The notes under the pieces are model-generated. The model did not search any database and was not told the origin of the DNA. It worked only from the letters and a program-made list of their open reading frames with translations. A program made the position numbers and the translations under genes. Of a DNA stretch of 64,000 nucleotides, positions 16,407-24,660 are shown piece after piece; position 1 is the first letter of the stretch, and each line of letters begins with the position of its first letter. This DNA comes from Candidatus Bathyarchaeota archaeon (GTDB taxonomy: Archaea > Thermoproteota > Bathyarchaeia > TCS64): contig CP070784.1 in NCBI GenBank assembly GCA_020346605.1, positions 812,881-876,880 of the forward strand, given 5' to 3'.

Positions 16407-16973
16407 TTATTTAAGTGGAGTCCTGTTGGTGAACGCGTCCCCGATTCTCGACCCCACGCTATGGTATCCCCTGTCTCCAGAGCCGAACAGTATCGGCTTG
16501 ATCTTCTGGAGGTCAGGCCTCTCGTCCGTGAGCACATCTTGGTCCGCCTTTACGTCGATGATCTCGCCGACGAACATTGTGTGGAGCCCCAGGTCGACGA
16601 CCTCCTTCAACTTGCATTCCAGCACGAGGGGGTACTCATCGACATACGGTGCGTCAACTGCCCCACTCCTCGCCGGCGTCAGAGCTGTGTCCTCGAACTT
16701 GTCAGTGTCCCTTCCCGAGGCTATGCCCGCGTAGTCCGCCTCCCTCCAGTACTCCTCCCCGGGGATGCTGACCGTATAGGCCCCCCGGCTCAGGATGTTC
16801 CCGTGGCTGTACGTCGCCTCCCGTAGGCTGACGTAGACGCAAGGGGGCCTCGAGCAGCATATCCCTCCCCAGGCGGCGGTCATCATGTTGGGCCTGCCAT
16901 CAGCATCGTACGTGCCCACGACCCAGACCGGAGATGGAGCTGCGAACGTCCTCGCCCCAATAGATTTCTTCAT
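16407..16973 (-). CDS. Flavin reductase-like domain protein
   Basis: FMN-binding split-barrel protein of 188 residues. The start KSIGARTFAAPSPVWVVGTY and the block ADGRPNMMTAAWGGICCSRPP (20–40, slightly longer in full) are the classical N-terminal signature of flavin reductase-like proteins. VSLREATYSHGNILSRGAYTV and FVGEIIDVKAD follow. Members reduce or bind FMN for partner oxygenases or detoxification. It converges with the SDR gene with about 140 bp between; that spacer has no gene. Partner unknown. Confidence 0.9.
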   Translation of the reverse strand: MKKSIGARTFAAPSPVWVVGTYDADGRPNMMTAAWGGICCSRPPCVYVSLREATYSHGNILSRGAYTVSIPGEEYWREADYAGIASGRDTDKFEDTALTPARSGAVDAPYVDEYPLVLECKLKEVVDLGLHTMFVGEIIDVKADQDVLTDERPDLQKIKPILFGSGDRGYHSVGSRIGDAFTNRTPLK

Positions 16974-17089
16974 GGCGTATCGAGGGATGACTTAGCCTTC
17001 CCCCTTCTATAAATGCTCATTCCCAGCGCCCACACTCGTGGAACATCGCGTCGGACCGCGATCGTCAGGTGGTGGCGCTGAAGCGGAGG

Positions 17090-18682
17090 TTAGCCCGGTG
17101 GATCGATTCCGACGCCGGTGTACCAGGTGACCTGACCCGTGTCGGAGTCGTAGTAACCGTACCTTGTGGTCTCCAGCTGGCCGTCGTCCAGGGAGTACCC
17201 CCAGATCTCGTGGTCCACGTCCAGCCGGTCCCCGTACTCGTCCATCCGGCAGCTGCCGCTCGCTCCGACATAGTCCTCAGCGATGTCGTCTAGCACCTCC
17301 TCTATCAGGTACGTCTCGGTGGACCACGTCTCAATCACCGAGAGACCGTATATCCACGCGGCGTCGTACATGGCGGAGGTGTAGAAGCTGGGCGTGCTCC
17401 CCGTGATCAACGAGTACTTGGTCGCGAAGTCGAAGTACTCGTCGCTCTCCTCCTGGGCCACGACGGGTCCGAAGAGCTTCAGGTGGGCGGCCTCCTCAGA
17501 GTTGCTCTTGAACAGGCTCGTTTTCTGTGTTGTGCCGGCGGAGCCGAACCACTTGAGATCATACATTGTTGGAAAGTTATTTACTAAGGATAGTAATGAG
17601 TTCACCTCTTCCCGTCCGACGACTTTTACAGCGACACTTTCTTCACCATATACGTCAATTGCATTCTGTGCCCATATTTCGACAGTGTTGAGGACGCCGA
17701 TGAAATTCTCTATAGCGGGATCGTATCTGTACCTCTCGACGATGGTCCCCCCCGAGGCCTCGTACTCCATCTTGAAAATTTCGTAGTACTTGTCAGCCCA
17801 CTCGTCGCCTCTCTGGATTACGATCAACCCCTCGATCCCCCAGGAAGCCACGGCCTTAGCTTGAATTGGGGCTTGGATTAAGTCTGTCGGGCATGTCCTG
17901 TACAGGTTGTCCCCGGCAATCGCCAGTTCTCGCGAGTTGGCGCTGGGGCTTAACATCAGCATGTCGCGCTCGTCCGCGTGGAGGAGGGATGTCGAGGTCT
18001 GCTGATTCGTTCCGTGGCCAATCACGAGTTTTATACCCGAGGAGTTAAAGTCGACGATGTTGGTCACGGCCTTGGCGACGTCATCACGGTTGTTCTTGAC
18101 CACGAGATCGAACTTATAGGGCAGGCCCTGATCCTGCGAGTAGTCGTTTATCTCCTGTTCGAAGATTTGCTCTACGGCCCACACTTTCTGCAGCTCTTCG
18201 TTATTGACTGCGGTTATACCGATCCTTACGGGGTTGGCTTCGAAGAAGTCCTCCAGCAACGTCCTGTAGTATGCGAGCCTTTCCTCGAAGAACGATATCT
18301 GATCCACTTTTTCGGCGATCTCGTCCTCAGCTTTATCCAACAGGGTCTCCAGGCTCGATATCTGTTCTTTGTACACCGGGGCCTCCGACTCCAGGTCGGC
18401 GATCTCATCCTCGAGGGTGGTCACTAACGTCTCAAGGGTTAAGATGCGGGTCTCCAGCTCGGTTTTCTGGCTTTCGTATGCGGATCTTATCGACTCGAGT
18501 TCGCTGACAGTCGCCGTTAGATTCAGGATGTCGGCGGTGAGATCCGTGACATGTGCCTCATACTGGGCCACTTGGCTCTGGAAACTGGTCGAGAGGAAAT
18601 AGTACGCACCTCCTCCACCGATCGCGAGGCCTAAAACCAGCAGGACGACAGCTAAAAGGGGAATCGTCTTTTTAACGGACAT
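17090..18682 (-). CDS. Branched-chain amino-acid-type ABC binding protein with coiled coil
   Basis: Extracytoplasmic solute-binding protein of 530 residues from ATG 18682. Residues 5–28 are a hydrophobic anchor (TIPLLAVVLLVLGLAIGGGG). Residues about 35–155 form a long coiled coil with repeated Glu/Leu heptads, which is unusual for this family and may raise the binding domain above the membrane or S-layer. The rest is a type I periplasmic binding fold, ending with DYVGASGSCRMDEYGDRLDV, closely like the binding protein at 55965. No permease or ATPase is adjacent; the nearest permease is at 20359. Ligand unknown. Confidence 0.85.
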   Translation of the reverse strand: MSVKKTIPLLAVVLLVLGLAIGGGGAYYFLSTSFQSQVAQYEAHVTDLTADILNLTATVSELESIRSAYESQKTELETRILTLETLVTTLEDEIADLESEAPVYKEQISSLETLLDKAEDEIAEKVDQISFFEERLAYYRTLLEDFFEANPVRIGITAVNNEELQKVWAVEQIFEQEINDYSQDQGLPYKFDLVVKNNRDDVAKAVTNIVDFNSSGIKLVIGHGTNQQTSTSLLHADERDMLMLSPSANSRELAIAGDNLYRTCPTDLIQAPIQAKAVASWGIEGLIVIQRGDEWADKYYEIFKMEYEASGGTIVERYRYDPAIENFIGVLNTVEIWAQNAIDVYGEESVAVKVVGREEVNSLLSLVNNFPTMYDLKWFGSAGTTQKTSLFKSNSEEAAHLKLFGPVVAQEESDEYFDFATKYSLITGSTPSFYTSAMYDAAWIYGLSVIETWSTETYLIEEVLDDIAEDYVGASGSCRMDEYGDRLDVDHEIWGYSLDDGQLETTRYGYYDSDTGQVTWYTGVGIDPPG

Positions 18683-18832
18683 GATTACAAGATCTACTTC
18701 GTATAATTTAATTTGTGCGTATGGTAAATCTGGTCCAAAGTCTCTGTTTGCCCCTCGTTTCATGTGCGCTTCGGCGTGTATTGCGCTCATGGTCTTAACG
18801 GCGATTCAGAGATCACCGCTGTTTTATCATGA

Positions 18833-19012
18833 TTACTGTAACTCTAGTTTCTCCACGATCAGGAGAAAGTCGACGTACGTGGCTGGCATAGGGGTTACAT
18901 TCGGAATGATCGAAACGACTTCTCCCTCCAAGCTGTTCAGGAATTGCTCCAGTCTCTGCTGGTCCCTTGTCATCTTTATGTCGAACCGGTAAACTCGGTA
19001 TTTGCCTTTCAG
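18833..19012 (-). CDS. Small conserved-looking protein with probable CTG start
   Basis: A 59-residue gene. It starts LKGKYRVYRFDIKM, continues RDQQRLEQFLNSLEGEVV and ends FLLIVEKLELQ before TAA. The sequence has the alternation of a small beta-alpha-beta fold, and I recall similar short proteins in related archaea. GGAGGTGA ends 5 nt before the CTG at 19012, ideal spacing, while TGA immediately precedes it in frame. The only ATG nearby (19016) opens a different frame that lacks this pattern. Either CTG is the start or one base is missing after the ATG. Function unknown. Confidence 0.6.
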   Translation of the reverse strand: MKGKYRVYRFDIKMTRDQQRLEQFLNSLEGEVVSIIPNVTPMPATYVDFLLIVEKLELQ

Positions 19013-19086
19013 TCATGTCACCTCCAACGGTTCTGATCTATGAATCGGATCAGAATATATCTGAGGCGATTTGATGATATTAACGT

Positions 19087-19256
19087 TTAGAGGTCGAGCA
19101 GCCCGTTCGCGATCTTCTCGTAGCCACCAGGAGCGTGAACGCGGACCCCTGTTAGGAGCACGACGCAGGATACGGTCTCTCCGAGTCAGGGAGAGTCAGG
19201 ACGCCGAATAGTTCGTCAGGATCGCACTGGATGTCAAACTCTGCTTGGGTTCCGAC
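19087..19256 (-). pseudogene. Remnant of an alpha/beta hydrolase
   Basis: One frame reads FDIQCDPDELFGVLTLPDSE and RPYPA, then runs into TAA. The next frame continues CVVLLTGVRVHAPGGYEKIA and NGLLDL before TAA at 19087. Together they match the start of family S9/BAAT-like alpha/beta hydrolases, which have L-x-G-x-L-x-x-P … PFPAVVLLHG-G followed by a helix before the next strand. One frameshift joins the two parts, and the nucleophile region and all later parts are missing. No upstream start was found. Confidence 0.55.
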
Positions 19257-19458
19257 TTGAATCTAACATTAGATTGAGACTCTATAGCCCTCTTTCTGGA
19301 ATTAGGTACCTCCTGCTATGAGGGTTGGTAAGACATAGATCTTCTTAGAGTTGACCACACAGCTGGATGTCGTTGTCCCAAGTCGATGAGGGTGCCCCGT
19401 TGCGCCCCATCGATATTTATTTAGCATCAAGACCCTAGTCACTTAGGAAGGCAGCGAT
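19257..19458. other. Non-coding stretch
   Basis: No convincing frame on either strand. It contains a short TATTTATTTAG box near 19413 that may serve the small membrane protein at 19459, and AGGAAGG just before its start. Together with the preceding hydrolase remnant this leaves almost 370 bp without an intact gene. Confidence 0.5.
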
Positions 19459-19659
19459 ATGAGCGACAACAGGGACATGTGCTTTGGGAGACGCAGTTCG
19501 ACGGTCTGGCCTTTGGTCGTAGGCTGCTTCATAGTGCTCGTCGGTCTCATCGAGCTCTTCGGCGACACGTATAGGTGGCTGAGCTGGGACAACGTCTGGC
19601 CGTACATAGTTATCTTGTTCGGGTTGCTGATAGTGGCAAACTCATTGTACAAGCGATAA
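19459..19659 (+). CDS. Small membrane protein (LiaF/DUF5668-like)
   Basis: A 66-residue protein. Residues 17–36 (WPLVVGCFIVLVGLIELFGD) and 44–62 (WDNVWPYIVILFGLLIVANS) form two membrane segments separated by a short turn with Trp/Asp at each end. The pattern G-x-x-x-x-x-G-x-I-E-L-x-G … W-P-x-x-I-x-x-x-G is that of the LiaF transmembrane-region family. Function unknown; members often accompany envelope-stress regulators, but none is adjacent here. AGGAAGG 6–12 nt upstream serves as the ribosome site. Confidence 0.75.
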   Translation: MSDNRDMCFGRRSSTVWPLVVGCFIVLVGLIELFGDTYRWLSWDNVWPYIVILFGLLIVANSLYKR

Positions 19660-19709
19660 ACTTAAACCTCATTTTCTTTGCACCTCCTTCACATGTTTGA
19701 ATGTCCAAT

Positions 19710-19717
19710 GCGCGCGC
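19710..19717. repeat. GCGCGCGC tract in intergenic sequence
   Basis: Preceded by CCAAT. It lies between the small membrane protein and the flavodoxin gene; no recognisable gene fragment on either side. Confidence 0.65.
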
Positions 19718-19881
19718 CTAAACTCGTTGACAGTGTTATCAGCCTACATCCCTTTAATCGGTTGAAGGCTTTCTCGTAGGTGTTGTTCGAGTTTTTTTTA
19801 GGAATCCACCTATTCGGAGTCAATCATGGATAATAAAAAAGGCGGGTGCAATTTAGAATGTCCTGGGCCCGCAACGTGTGC

Positions 19882-20334
19882 CTATTTCTTGGATGCTTTA
19901 GCCAGTCCGACGCCCAAGGCTCTGCATTCGTCCAATGTCTTCGCGCTTGGGGCTCCGCTCGACTCAACTGGTGTCCCCACCTGTGTGCCTATCCGGCTGA
20001 AGATGGTCAACGCCGATCTGGCCCTGCCCCCTCCACCGTGGCTGTAGAACACGGCGTAGGGCTTGCCCTGGTAGCCCGCCTCGTTTCTGTGAATGTACCA
20101 GTCATCCATGAAGGTCTTGATCGTGCCGGCGAGGTAGCTGAAATAGTCGGGGGTGCCCAGGGCGACGCAGTCGTGCTGAGGATAGTCTTTGATGGGGTAT
20201 CTCTCATCGTTGGCGTTGTGGAATGTCACTTCGCAGCCCTCGGATCTAAGGCCTTCCGCAACTGCCTCCGCCATCTTCTTGGTGTTGCCGTACTGCTGTG
20301 AGTGGTACAGCACAAGTGCCTTTACCATTGTCAC
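19882..20334 (-). CDS. Flavodoxin / NAD(P)H:quinone reductase-like flavoprotein
   Basis: FMN-binding flavodoxin-fold protein of 150 residues. The phosphate-binding loop is YHSQQYGNTKKMAEAV (residues 10–25), followed by VALGTPDYFSYLAGTIKTFM, the second flavin loop, and VFYSHGGGGRARSALTIFSR, typical of the WrbA/flavodoxin-2 group. It probably transfers electrons to a partner or reduces quinones. It lies 25 bp downstream of the large ABC permease gene on the same strand, but a functional link is not evident. Confidence 0.88.
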   Translation of the reverse strand: MTMVKALVLYHSQQYGNTKKMAEAVAEGLRSEGCEVTFHNANDERYPIKDYPQHDCVALGTPDYFSYLAGTIKTFMDDWYIHRNEAGYQGKPYAVFYSHGGGGRARSALTIFSRIGTQVGTPVESSGAPSAKTLDECRALGVGLAKASKK

Positions 20335-20358
20335 CAGATGCTGGTATCCATAGGTCCT

Positions 20359-22038
20359 TTATTTCATTTCTTTCATTCTCTTTGTGTCTTCCAGCTTCTT
20401 TCTCCTTTTTTTACGCATGTCGTCTATCCAGTTCGATATTTCTCCTGGTATAGTTAGTACACCGTCCGGCGCCAGCATCATTAGGGTAACCAGGAATATG
20501 ATGGAGTAGATACCCTTCCATGTTATCACGACAAGTCCGAACAGCCGGAACATGAACCCCTTGAGGGCTTCCTCTCCTATGGCCACGAAGGCTCCCCCTA
20601 TTATGGCCCCGTAGATGTTCTCCAGTCCTCCGAGGACGCTCCCAGCCATAACGCTGACAACGAGCTCGTCGGCACTGAAGATGTTGAACCCCCCGCTGAT
20701 GCTCATCATCGTTCCCGCATAGGCGGCGAGAGCGCTGGAGAGAAACCAAGACGTGAGGTGGGCTCTATTCACATCGACTCCCATGATTGCAGCCAGCCCC
20801 TCGTCCTCGGCGGTGGCCATGAGGGATACACCGTACTTGGTGCTCTTCAAGAAGTAGTGGAGGCCCAGGATCAGAAGGAGGCTCATGAACGGCCCCAGCA
20901 GCGCTATTCCTCGCACCTGTATCCCGAAAAGGTTCCAACGGATGCTGTCCCACTGACGGAAACCCGTTGAGGCGATCTGTAGCGCGTTACGGGTGTAGTA
21001 GTTGTACATTCCGACGACCGATATCAGGGCCTGAGCGATGACGAAGAATGTGAACGTGAGGACGATGGGCCTGTTCCAGTCGGCGGCACGCGAGCCAACA
21101 GGGCGCACCACGTACTTGTAGAGTAACATCCCAAGGACTCCCCCCGCCAGCGTTGCGAAGGGCCAAGTGTCGTAGGGGTTGAGTCCGTAGAACTGGGTGA
21201 GCGACCAGCTCACGATGCTGCCGATGCCCGCGTAGTTAAGGTGGGCGAAGTTGGGAAACTTCTCCATCTTGTAGGTGAACGTGAACCCGATGCAGAGGAT
21301 CGCCATGGTGGAGATCCTGACGAGGTCCGAGATCCAGTCCTGAATTTTCTCCTCTTGCTTCAGTTCTTGCCTTTCCTCCAAGGTCATCAGCACGACGCGC
21401 CGCCTGAAGTGACACCGGAAACCCTCAAGGAACTCCTCGTAGGCCTCATCGAGCTCCTCTGGTGTCACAGCCCCCCTTGGGTAGATCAGGTGTGCGATGA
21501 AGACCCTCTTGGTATCGGTGCAGTTCCAGACCCCGACGATCCCCGACTGCTCGTCGGCCAGCGTATCCGAGCTGTTGTAGAACTGATACAAGAGGGTGTG
21601 ATGGTCCAGCTCCCCCGTGAAGCGAGGTCCTGTGGTGAATTTAGGATCTTCTACCCCGGTATTCAGGTAGGCATACTCTAGTACCGACTCAAGGCTGCCA
21701 ATTCGTTTATTTGGCCTCCAGATGACGATGGTCTCCTCGAGGGGGCTGCTCACGTTCATGTAGTATCCGTACAATCCTCCTTCCCTGCTCGAGGCGTTCA
21801 CCCCCTCGAAGCTGACGTTGTAGAAGGCCATCCCCTCTCCAGGATAAACAAAGGACAGCTCCTTTCTGCTATCATAGTAGTATGTATAACCTCTCCACCG
21901 ATCGTCGACTTGGGGCTCCCGCGTCGGGGGATGATTCCACAGGACGTTGACGCTGGTCAGGGAGCCCGTTAGGACTAAAATCCAGAGGACTGTCCTGAAG
22001 GTCGTGGGCTGCGTCCAGAATGCTCCTTTCTCCGCCAT
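20359..22038 (-). CDS. LivH/LivM-type ABC permease with large N-terminal outside domain
   Basis: Membrane component of a branched-chain amino-acid-type ABC importer, about 559 residues from ATG 22038, almost twice the usual 290–320. One N-terminal helix (residues about 15–35) is followed by some 180 residues predicted outside (for example ELSFVYPGEGMAFYNVSF, resembling PsbP-like folds). A charged linker (ERQELKQEEKIQDW) leads into the permease proper: FTYKMEKFPNFAHLNYAGIG, ATAEDEGLAAIMGVDVNRAH (EAA-like loop) and LGGLENIYGAIIGGAF. The permease has no adjacent ATPase. It may work with the orphan binding protein at 17090 and borrow LivF/G. Confidence 0.85.
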   Translation of the reverse strand: MAEKGAFWTQPTTFRTVLWILVLTGSLTSVNVLWNHPPTREPQVDDRWRGYTYYYDSRKELSFVYPGEGMAFYNVSFEGVNASSREGGLYGYYMNVSSPLEETIVIWRPNKRIGSLESVLEYAYLNTGVEDPKFTTGPRFTGELDHHTLLYQFYNSSDTLADEQSGIVGVWNCTDTKRVFIAHLIYPRGAVTPEELDEAYEEFLEGFRCHFRRRVVLMTLEERQELKQEEKIQDWISDLVRISTMAILCIGFTFTYKMEKFPNFAHLNYAGIGSIVSWSLTQFYGLNPYDTWPFATLAGGVLGMLLYKYVVRPVGSRAADWNRPIVLTFTFFVIAQALISVVGMYNYYTRNALQIASTGFRQWDSIRWNLFGIQVRGIALLGPFMSLLLILGLHYFLKSTKYGVSLMATAEDEGLAAIMGVDVNRAHLTSWFLSSALAAYAGTMMSISGGFNIFSADELVVSVMAGSVLGGLENIYGAIIGGAFVAIGEEALKGFMFRLFGLVVITWKGIYSIIFLVTLMMLAPDGVLTIPGEISNWIDDMRKKRRKKLEDTKRMKEMK

Positions 22039-22048
22039 ATTCATCACC

Positions 22049-23203
22049 TCATATGTACTGGAGCAGCGAGTTCGGATGGCGTCTCTTCACAGCTTCGTAC
22101 CTGACGCAGAGCTCACGAAGGACGAACAGCCCCACTGCCCAGAAGACCAACGTTGGGATCAGCGGAAGCGTGAACGGCCTCATGGTGCCGGGAAGCCTCA
22201 TCCTGTAGAGCCAGAGGTGGGTCAGGTAGAAGAAAAGGGGGTTCCTGCCCAGTGCGAGGATGAACCCCGTCATCCCCGTCCCGAAGTTGGGCCACGCCTG
22301 AAGCTGGAGCCCCAGAGCCATGAAGAGGCACATGCCTCCCAGGGTCCACAGGAGGAACGCCAGGCTCGGCGGATACTTGGAGACGTACAGCCACTCCATC
22401 AGGGAGTTGCCCTGCCGCGGGAGGAGATTGCCGTAGCCGTTGGCGAGGCGCACCGCGAACCAGAGCAACAAAGACGCGACTCCAACGCGCAGCAGCGGGG
22501 CCTTCAGCTCCCGTACCTTGGACGCTTCCAGCTCGGAGAGAAAGAGCCCGAATGCCCAGCCGACCCCCATCACGCCTAGCCAGGGGATCACGGGGTAGAG
22601 ACCCGTGAAGGGGGCAAAATCGGGGTGGCGGCCGGGCTCGTGGATGATAAGCCTGGCGTACCAGCCCCACCAGGTGTCATCAGGGATCCAGTCGAGCCGC
22701 AAGTAGGGGTGGTTCAGGACGATGAGAATGCTCAGGGCTAGGATGACGTTCTGCGGGAGGCGCCTTAGCACGCTGAAGATGATGAAGCAGACGCCGATGC
22801 ACGCTATGACGCCGAAGTAGTATCTCGAAGTGCCGAAAGCTGGCGCCACCACGAAGGCCTCGAAGAGCAGGAGCAGCACTCCCCTGATGATCATCCTCCT
22901 GGAGACGTCCCACTGCGACTCGCCGCGGCCCAGCCTCTTCGCCGTCGAGATGGCGAGGACTGTGCCAGCGAGGAAGACGAAGGTGGGGGCGCAGTAGTGG
23001 CTGACGAACCTGGCCAGGAACCAGACGAAGTTAGCGAACTGGGGTGCATTGCCCATCAGCCCCTCCCCGCCCCCGTGGTAACTGTTCCAGAAGCCTGAGA
23101 TGTGGTCCCAAGCCATGATCGCCATCACGATCCCCCTGGCGAAGTCTATGAACTGGAATCGGCCGACGCGGACTGTTCTCGCGGAGGCCTCGAGTCTCTG
23201 CAT
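22049..23203 (-). CDS. DUF1624 / HGSNAT-like acyltransferase membrane protein
   Basis: Polytopic membrane protein of 384 residues with about ten helices. The N-terminal block RFQFIDFARGIVMAIMAWDH (17–36) followed by FLARFVSHYCAPTFVFLAGT is the signature of the DUF1624/heparan-alpha-glucosaminide N-acetyltransferase catalytic family. It contains the D-x-x-R-G pattern and the conserved His (WDHI) that takes part in acetyl transfer. Such proteins move acyl groups across membranes to sugars. It lies 10 bp upstream of the fused ABC permease gene, probably in one transcript. The acceptor is unknown. Confidence 0.85.
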   Translation of the reverse strand: MQRLEASARTVRVGRFQFIDFARGIVMAIMAWDHISGFWNSYHGGGEGLMGNAPQFANFVWFLARFVSHYCAPTFVFLAGTVLAISTAKRLGRGESQWDVSRRMIIRGVLLLLFEAFVVAPAFGTSRYYFGVIACIGVCFIIFSVLRRLPQNVILALSILIVLNHPYLRLDWIPDDTWWGWYARLIIHEPGRHPDFAPFTGLYPVIPWLGVMGVGWAFGLFLSELEASKVRELKAPLLRVGVASLLLWFAVRLANGYGNLLPRQGNSLMEWLYVSKYPPSLAFLLWTLGGMCLFMALGLQLQAWPNFGTGMTGFILALGRNPLFFYLTHLWLYRMRLPGTMRPFTLPLIPTLVFWAVGLFVLRELCVRYEAVKRRHPNSLLQYI

Positions 23204-23418
23204 CGCCCTTCGTAGTTTACATTACATTAAATAGTTTTATCGGCATCACCGCAGTCCTTACCAGGAACGCTCGCTCTGAAGTTTTCCCCAATTGTGTACT
23301 CAACGTCCATAATAACAAAGCTCGCGTCGCCTACGGTGGTGTTACAATGAGGATTTTTAGGAGTATGCAGTAATGGTCGCCTATTCCAACCTAGCGCGCT
23401 CTTTCACCGATACTAAAG

Positions 23419-23895
23419 TTACCTTTTGGCGCACGTGGATCTCAGGAGTCTTTTCTTGGGTGAAAGGAATGATCCCAGTTGATCCAGTACCTCCTCCCAT
23501 GCTCTCCTGTGCCACTCCCTGGCCTCGGCCCACTCGTCGCCGTCTCCCCAACCCCCATGCTCCAAGGTCAATCGAGTTGCCCCTTCCTCCTCTCTGAACC
23601 CCACCTCGACATAGGTCTGCGGATCAGGTTCATTCATCAGCTCTCTGAACTGGTCTGGGCCCTTCCAGTTGAATCCCAGCCGGTCCATGGATTTGAACTC
23701 GGTTATGGTGCACCCCTTCGTGCTCATGTGGTCGTGGTCCTTGGGGTCGAAGTAGAGTTCATAGGCTCCCCCTGGGTGTGGCTCGATCTTTGCCTCCGGG
23801 GCGAAAAATTTGGTGATTCTCTCTGACTCTGTCCATGCACGCCACACTTCCCTGGGGTGGGCGTTGAGCTTGACTCTAAACTTTAGAGGTTCCAT
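23419..23895 (-). CDS. SRPBCC (AHSA1-like) domain protein
   Basis: A 158-residue START/Bet v1-fold protein of the activator-of-Hsp90 homology group. It begins MEPLKFRVKLNAHPREVWRA, the usual strand-helix start, then FFAPEAKIEPHPGGAYELYF, LGFNWKGPDQF and VEVGFREEEGATRLTLEHGG, ending in WEEVLDQLGSFL. Family members bind hydrophobic ligands; regulators of the HxlR or ArsR type often sit beside them. Here an HxlR gene diverges from it, and a long palindrome covers the probable transcription start, so its expression is very likely repressed by that protein. Confidence 0.9.
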   Translation of the reverse strand: MEPLKFRVKLNAHPREVWRAWTESERITKFFAPEAKIEPHPGGAYELYFDPKDHDHMSTKGCTITEFKSMDRLGFNWKGPDQFRELMNEPDPQTYVEVGFREEEGATRLTLEHGGWGDGDEWAEAREWHRRAWEEVLDQLGSFLSPKKRLLRSTCAKR

Positions 23896-23920
23896 CTTTC
23901 ATCACTTTCACGTTGGTGGA

Positions 23921-23954
23921 GTGTAATTGGTTACATTTTGTAACTTAATTACAC
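23921..23954. promoter_or_regulatory. 34-bp palindromic operator between SRPBCC and HxlR genes
   Basis: Two nested inverted repeats share one centre: outer arms GTGTAATT / AATTACAC and inner arms GTTACA / TGTAAC, with TTT between and a one-base asymmetry. A TATA-like box (TAGTATAAC on the minus strand, about 23955–23964) directly precedes it for the SRPBCC gene, so a bound protein would cover the start of transcription. The HxlR dimer encoded next door is the obvious candidate. Confidence 0.75.
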
Positions 23955-24012
23955 TGTTATACTAAATCACCTAAAGTAATATTTAAGAAGTAGCTAACCC
24001 GAATGTAACTCC

Positions 24013-24405
24013 GTGAGCGACGTGTCACGGCTCAACTTCAGGCGCTGCCCCATTGAGCTCTCCATCGATCAGCTCGGCAGGAAGTGGGCGATGCCCATCG
24101 TGAGGGACCTCTTCAACGGCAAGACCCGTTTCAAGGAGTTCTTGGAGGCCAACCCCGAGATGAGCGCCAAGATGTTGTCCACTAGGCTGAGGGACCTGCA
24201 GGAGTTTGGCGTCATCGAGAAGAAGGTGGTGATGACCACGCCTCTGCTCATCGAGTACGGCCTAACGGAGAAGGGCAGGGCTCTGGGCGACATCCTGTAC
24301 AGCCTCGCCGTTTTCTCGATGAGGTTCCAACCCGACGAGGTCTTCGACGGTCCCCCCGGGAACGCGGAGGAGGAACTGAGGAGGATCTTTCTAACTCCGA
24401 TCTGA
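24013..24405 (+). CDS. HxlR-family winged-helix regulator
   Basis: A 130-residue HxlR-type regulator starting at GTG. The family signature is complete: FRRCPIELSIDQLGRKWAMP (residues 9–28) with the redox-capable Cys12, then VRDLFNGKTRFKEFLEANPE, MSAKMLSTRLRDLQEFGVIE (recognition helix) and YGLTEKGRALGDIL. HxlR proteins act as dimers, often sensing electrophiles, oxidants or metabolites. A TAATATTTAA box at about 23978 serves it. It diverges from the SRPBCC gene over the palindromic operator, the classic regulator–target arrangement. Confidence 0.93.
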   Translation: MSDVSRLNFRRCPIELSIDQLGRKWAMPIVRDLFNGKTRFKEFLEANPEMSAKMLSTRLRDLQEFGVIEKKVVMTTPLLIEYGLTEKGRALGDILYSLAVFSMRFQPDEVFDGPPGNAEEELRRIFLTPI

Positions 24406-24433
24406 AGCCATAAAATGATCCAAGACTGTCATC

Positions 24434-24449
24434 TCGCGCTGCAGCGCGA
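24434..24449. repeat. 16-bp perfect palindrome TCGCGCTGCAGCGCGA
   Basis: Perfectly self-complementary 16-mer centred on CTGCAG, 29 bp after the HxlR stop. It may form a hairpin or cruciform at the end of the HxlR transcript; no T-run of note follows except ATTTTTCC at 24457. Confidence 0.5.
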
Positions 24450-24473
24450 CGTCTCCATTTTTCCATCAAGAAC

Positions 24474-24590
24474 ATGGGCCACAGTTCCAAGCTGCTGCGC
24501 TACGAATCAAGGCTCGTTTTAGCGCGCGTCGAGAATGAGAGAAGTAAACGGATCATTGTGAGGATTTGTAGAAAGTGTATTAGAGCGTGA
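24474..24590 (+). CDS. Possible 38-residue basic protein
   Basis: Short open frame from ATG to TGA that begins MGHSSKLLRYESRLVLARVE and ends in IIVRICRKCIRA. About a quarter of its residues are Arg or Lys, and the C-x-x-C at the end resembles half a zinc ribbon. No clear ribosome site precedes it. It lies between the HxlR and methyltransferase genes and contains an AGCGCGCG sequence. It could be a small ribosome-associated protein, a gene fragment, or chance. Confidence 0.25.
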   Translation: MGHSSKLLRYESRLVLARVENERSKRIIVRICRKCIRA

Positions 24591-24660
24591 GTGGCGAAAA
24601 ATGGGGGCCGGGGTATAAATATGTCCTCCCGGCTCCTAGTTTGCACAACGGGGAATCTCG

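Noticed and set aside
24474-24590. Ribosomal protein L40e-like reading of the 38-residue frame
   Set aside because: Only one C-x-x-C is present and the order of basic residues does not match L40e; listed as a low-confidence frame only.
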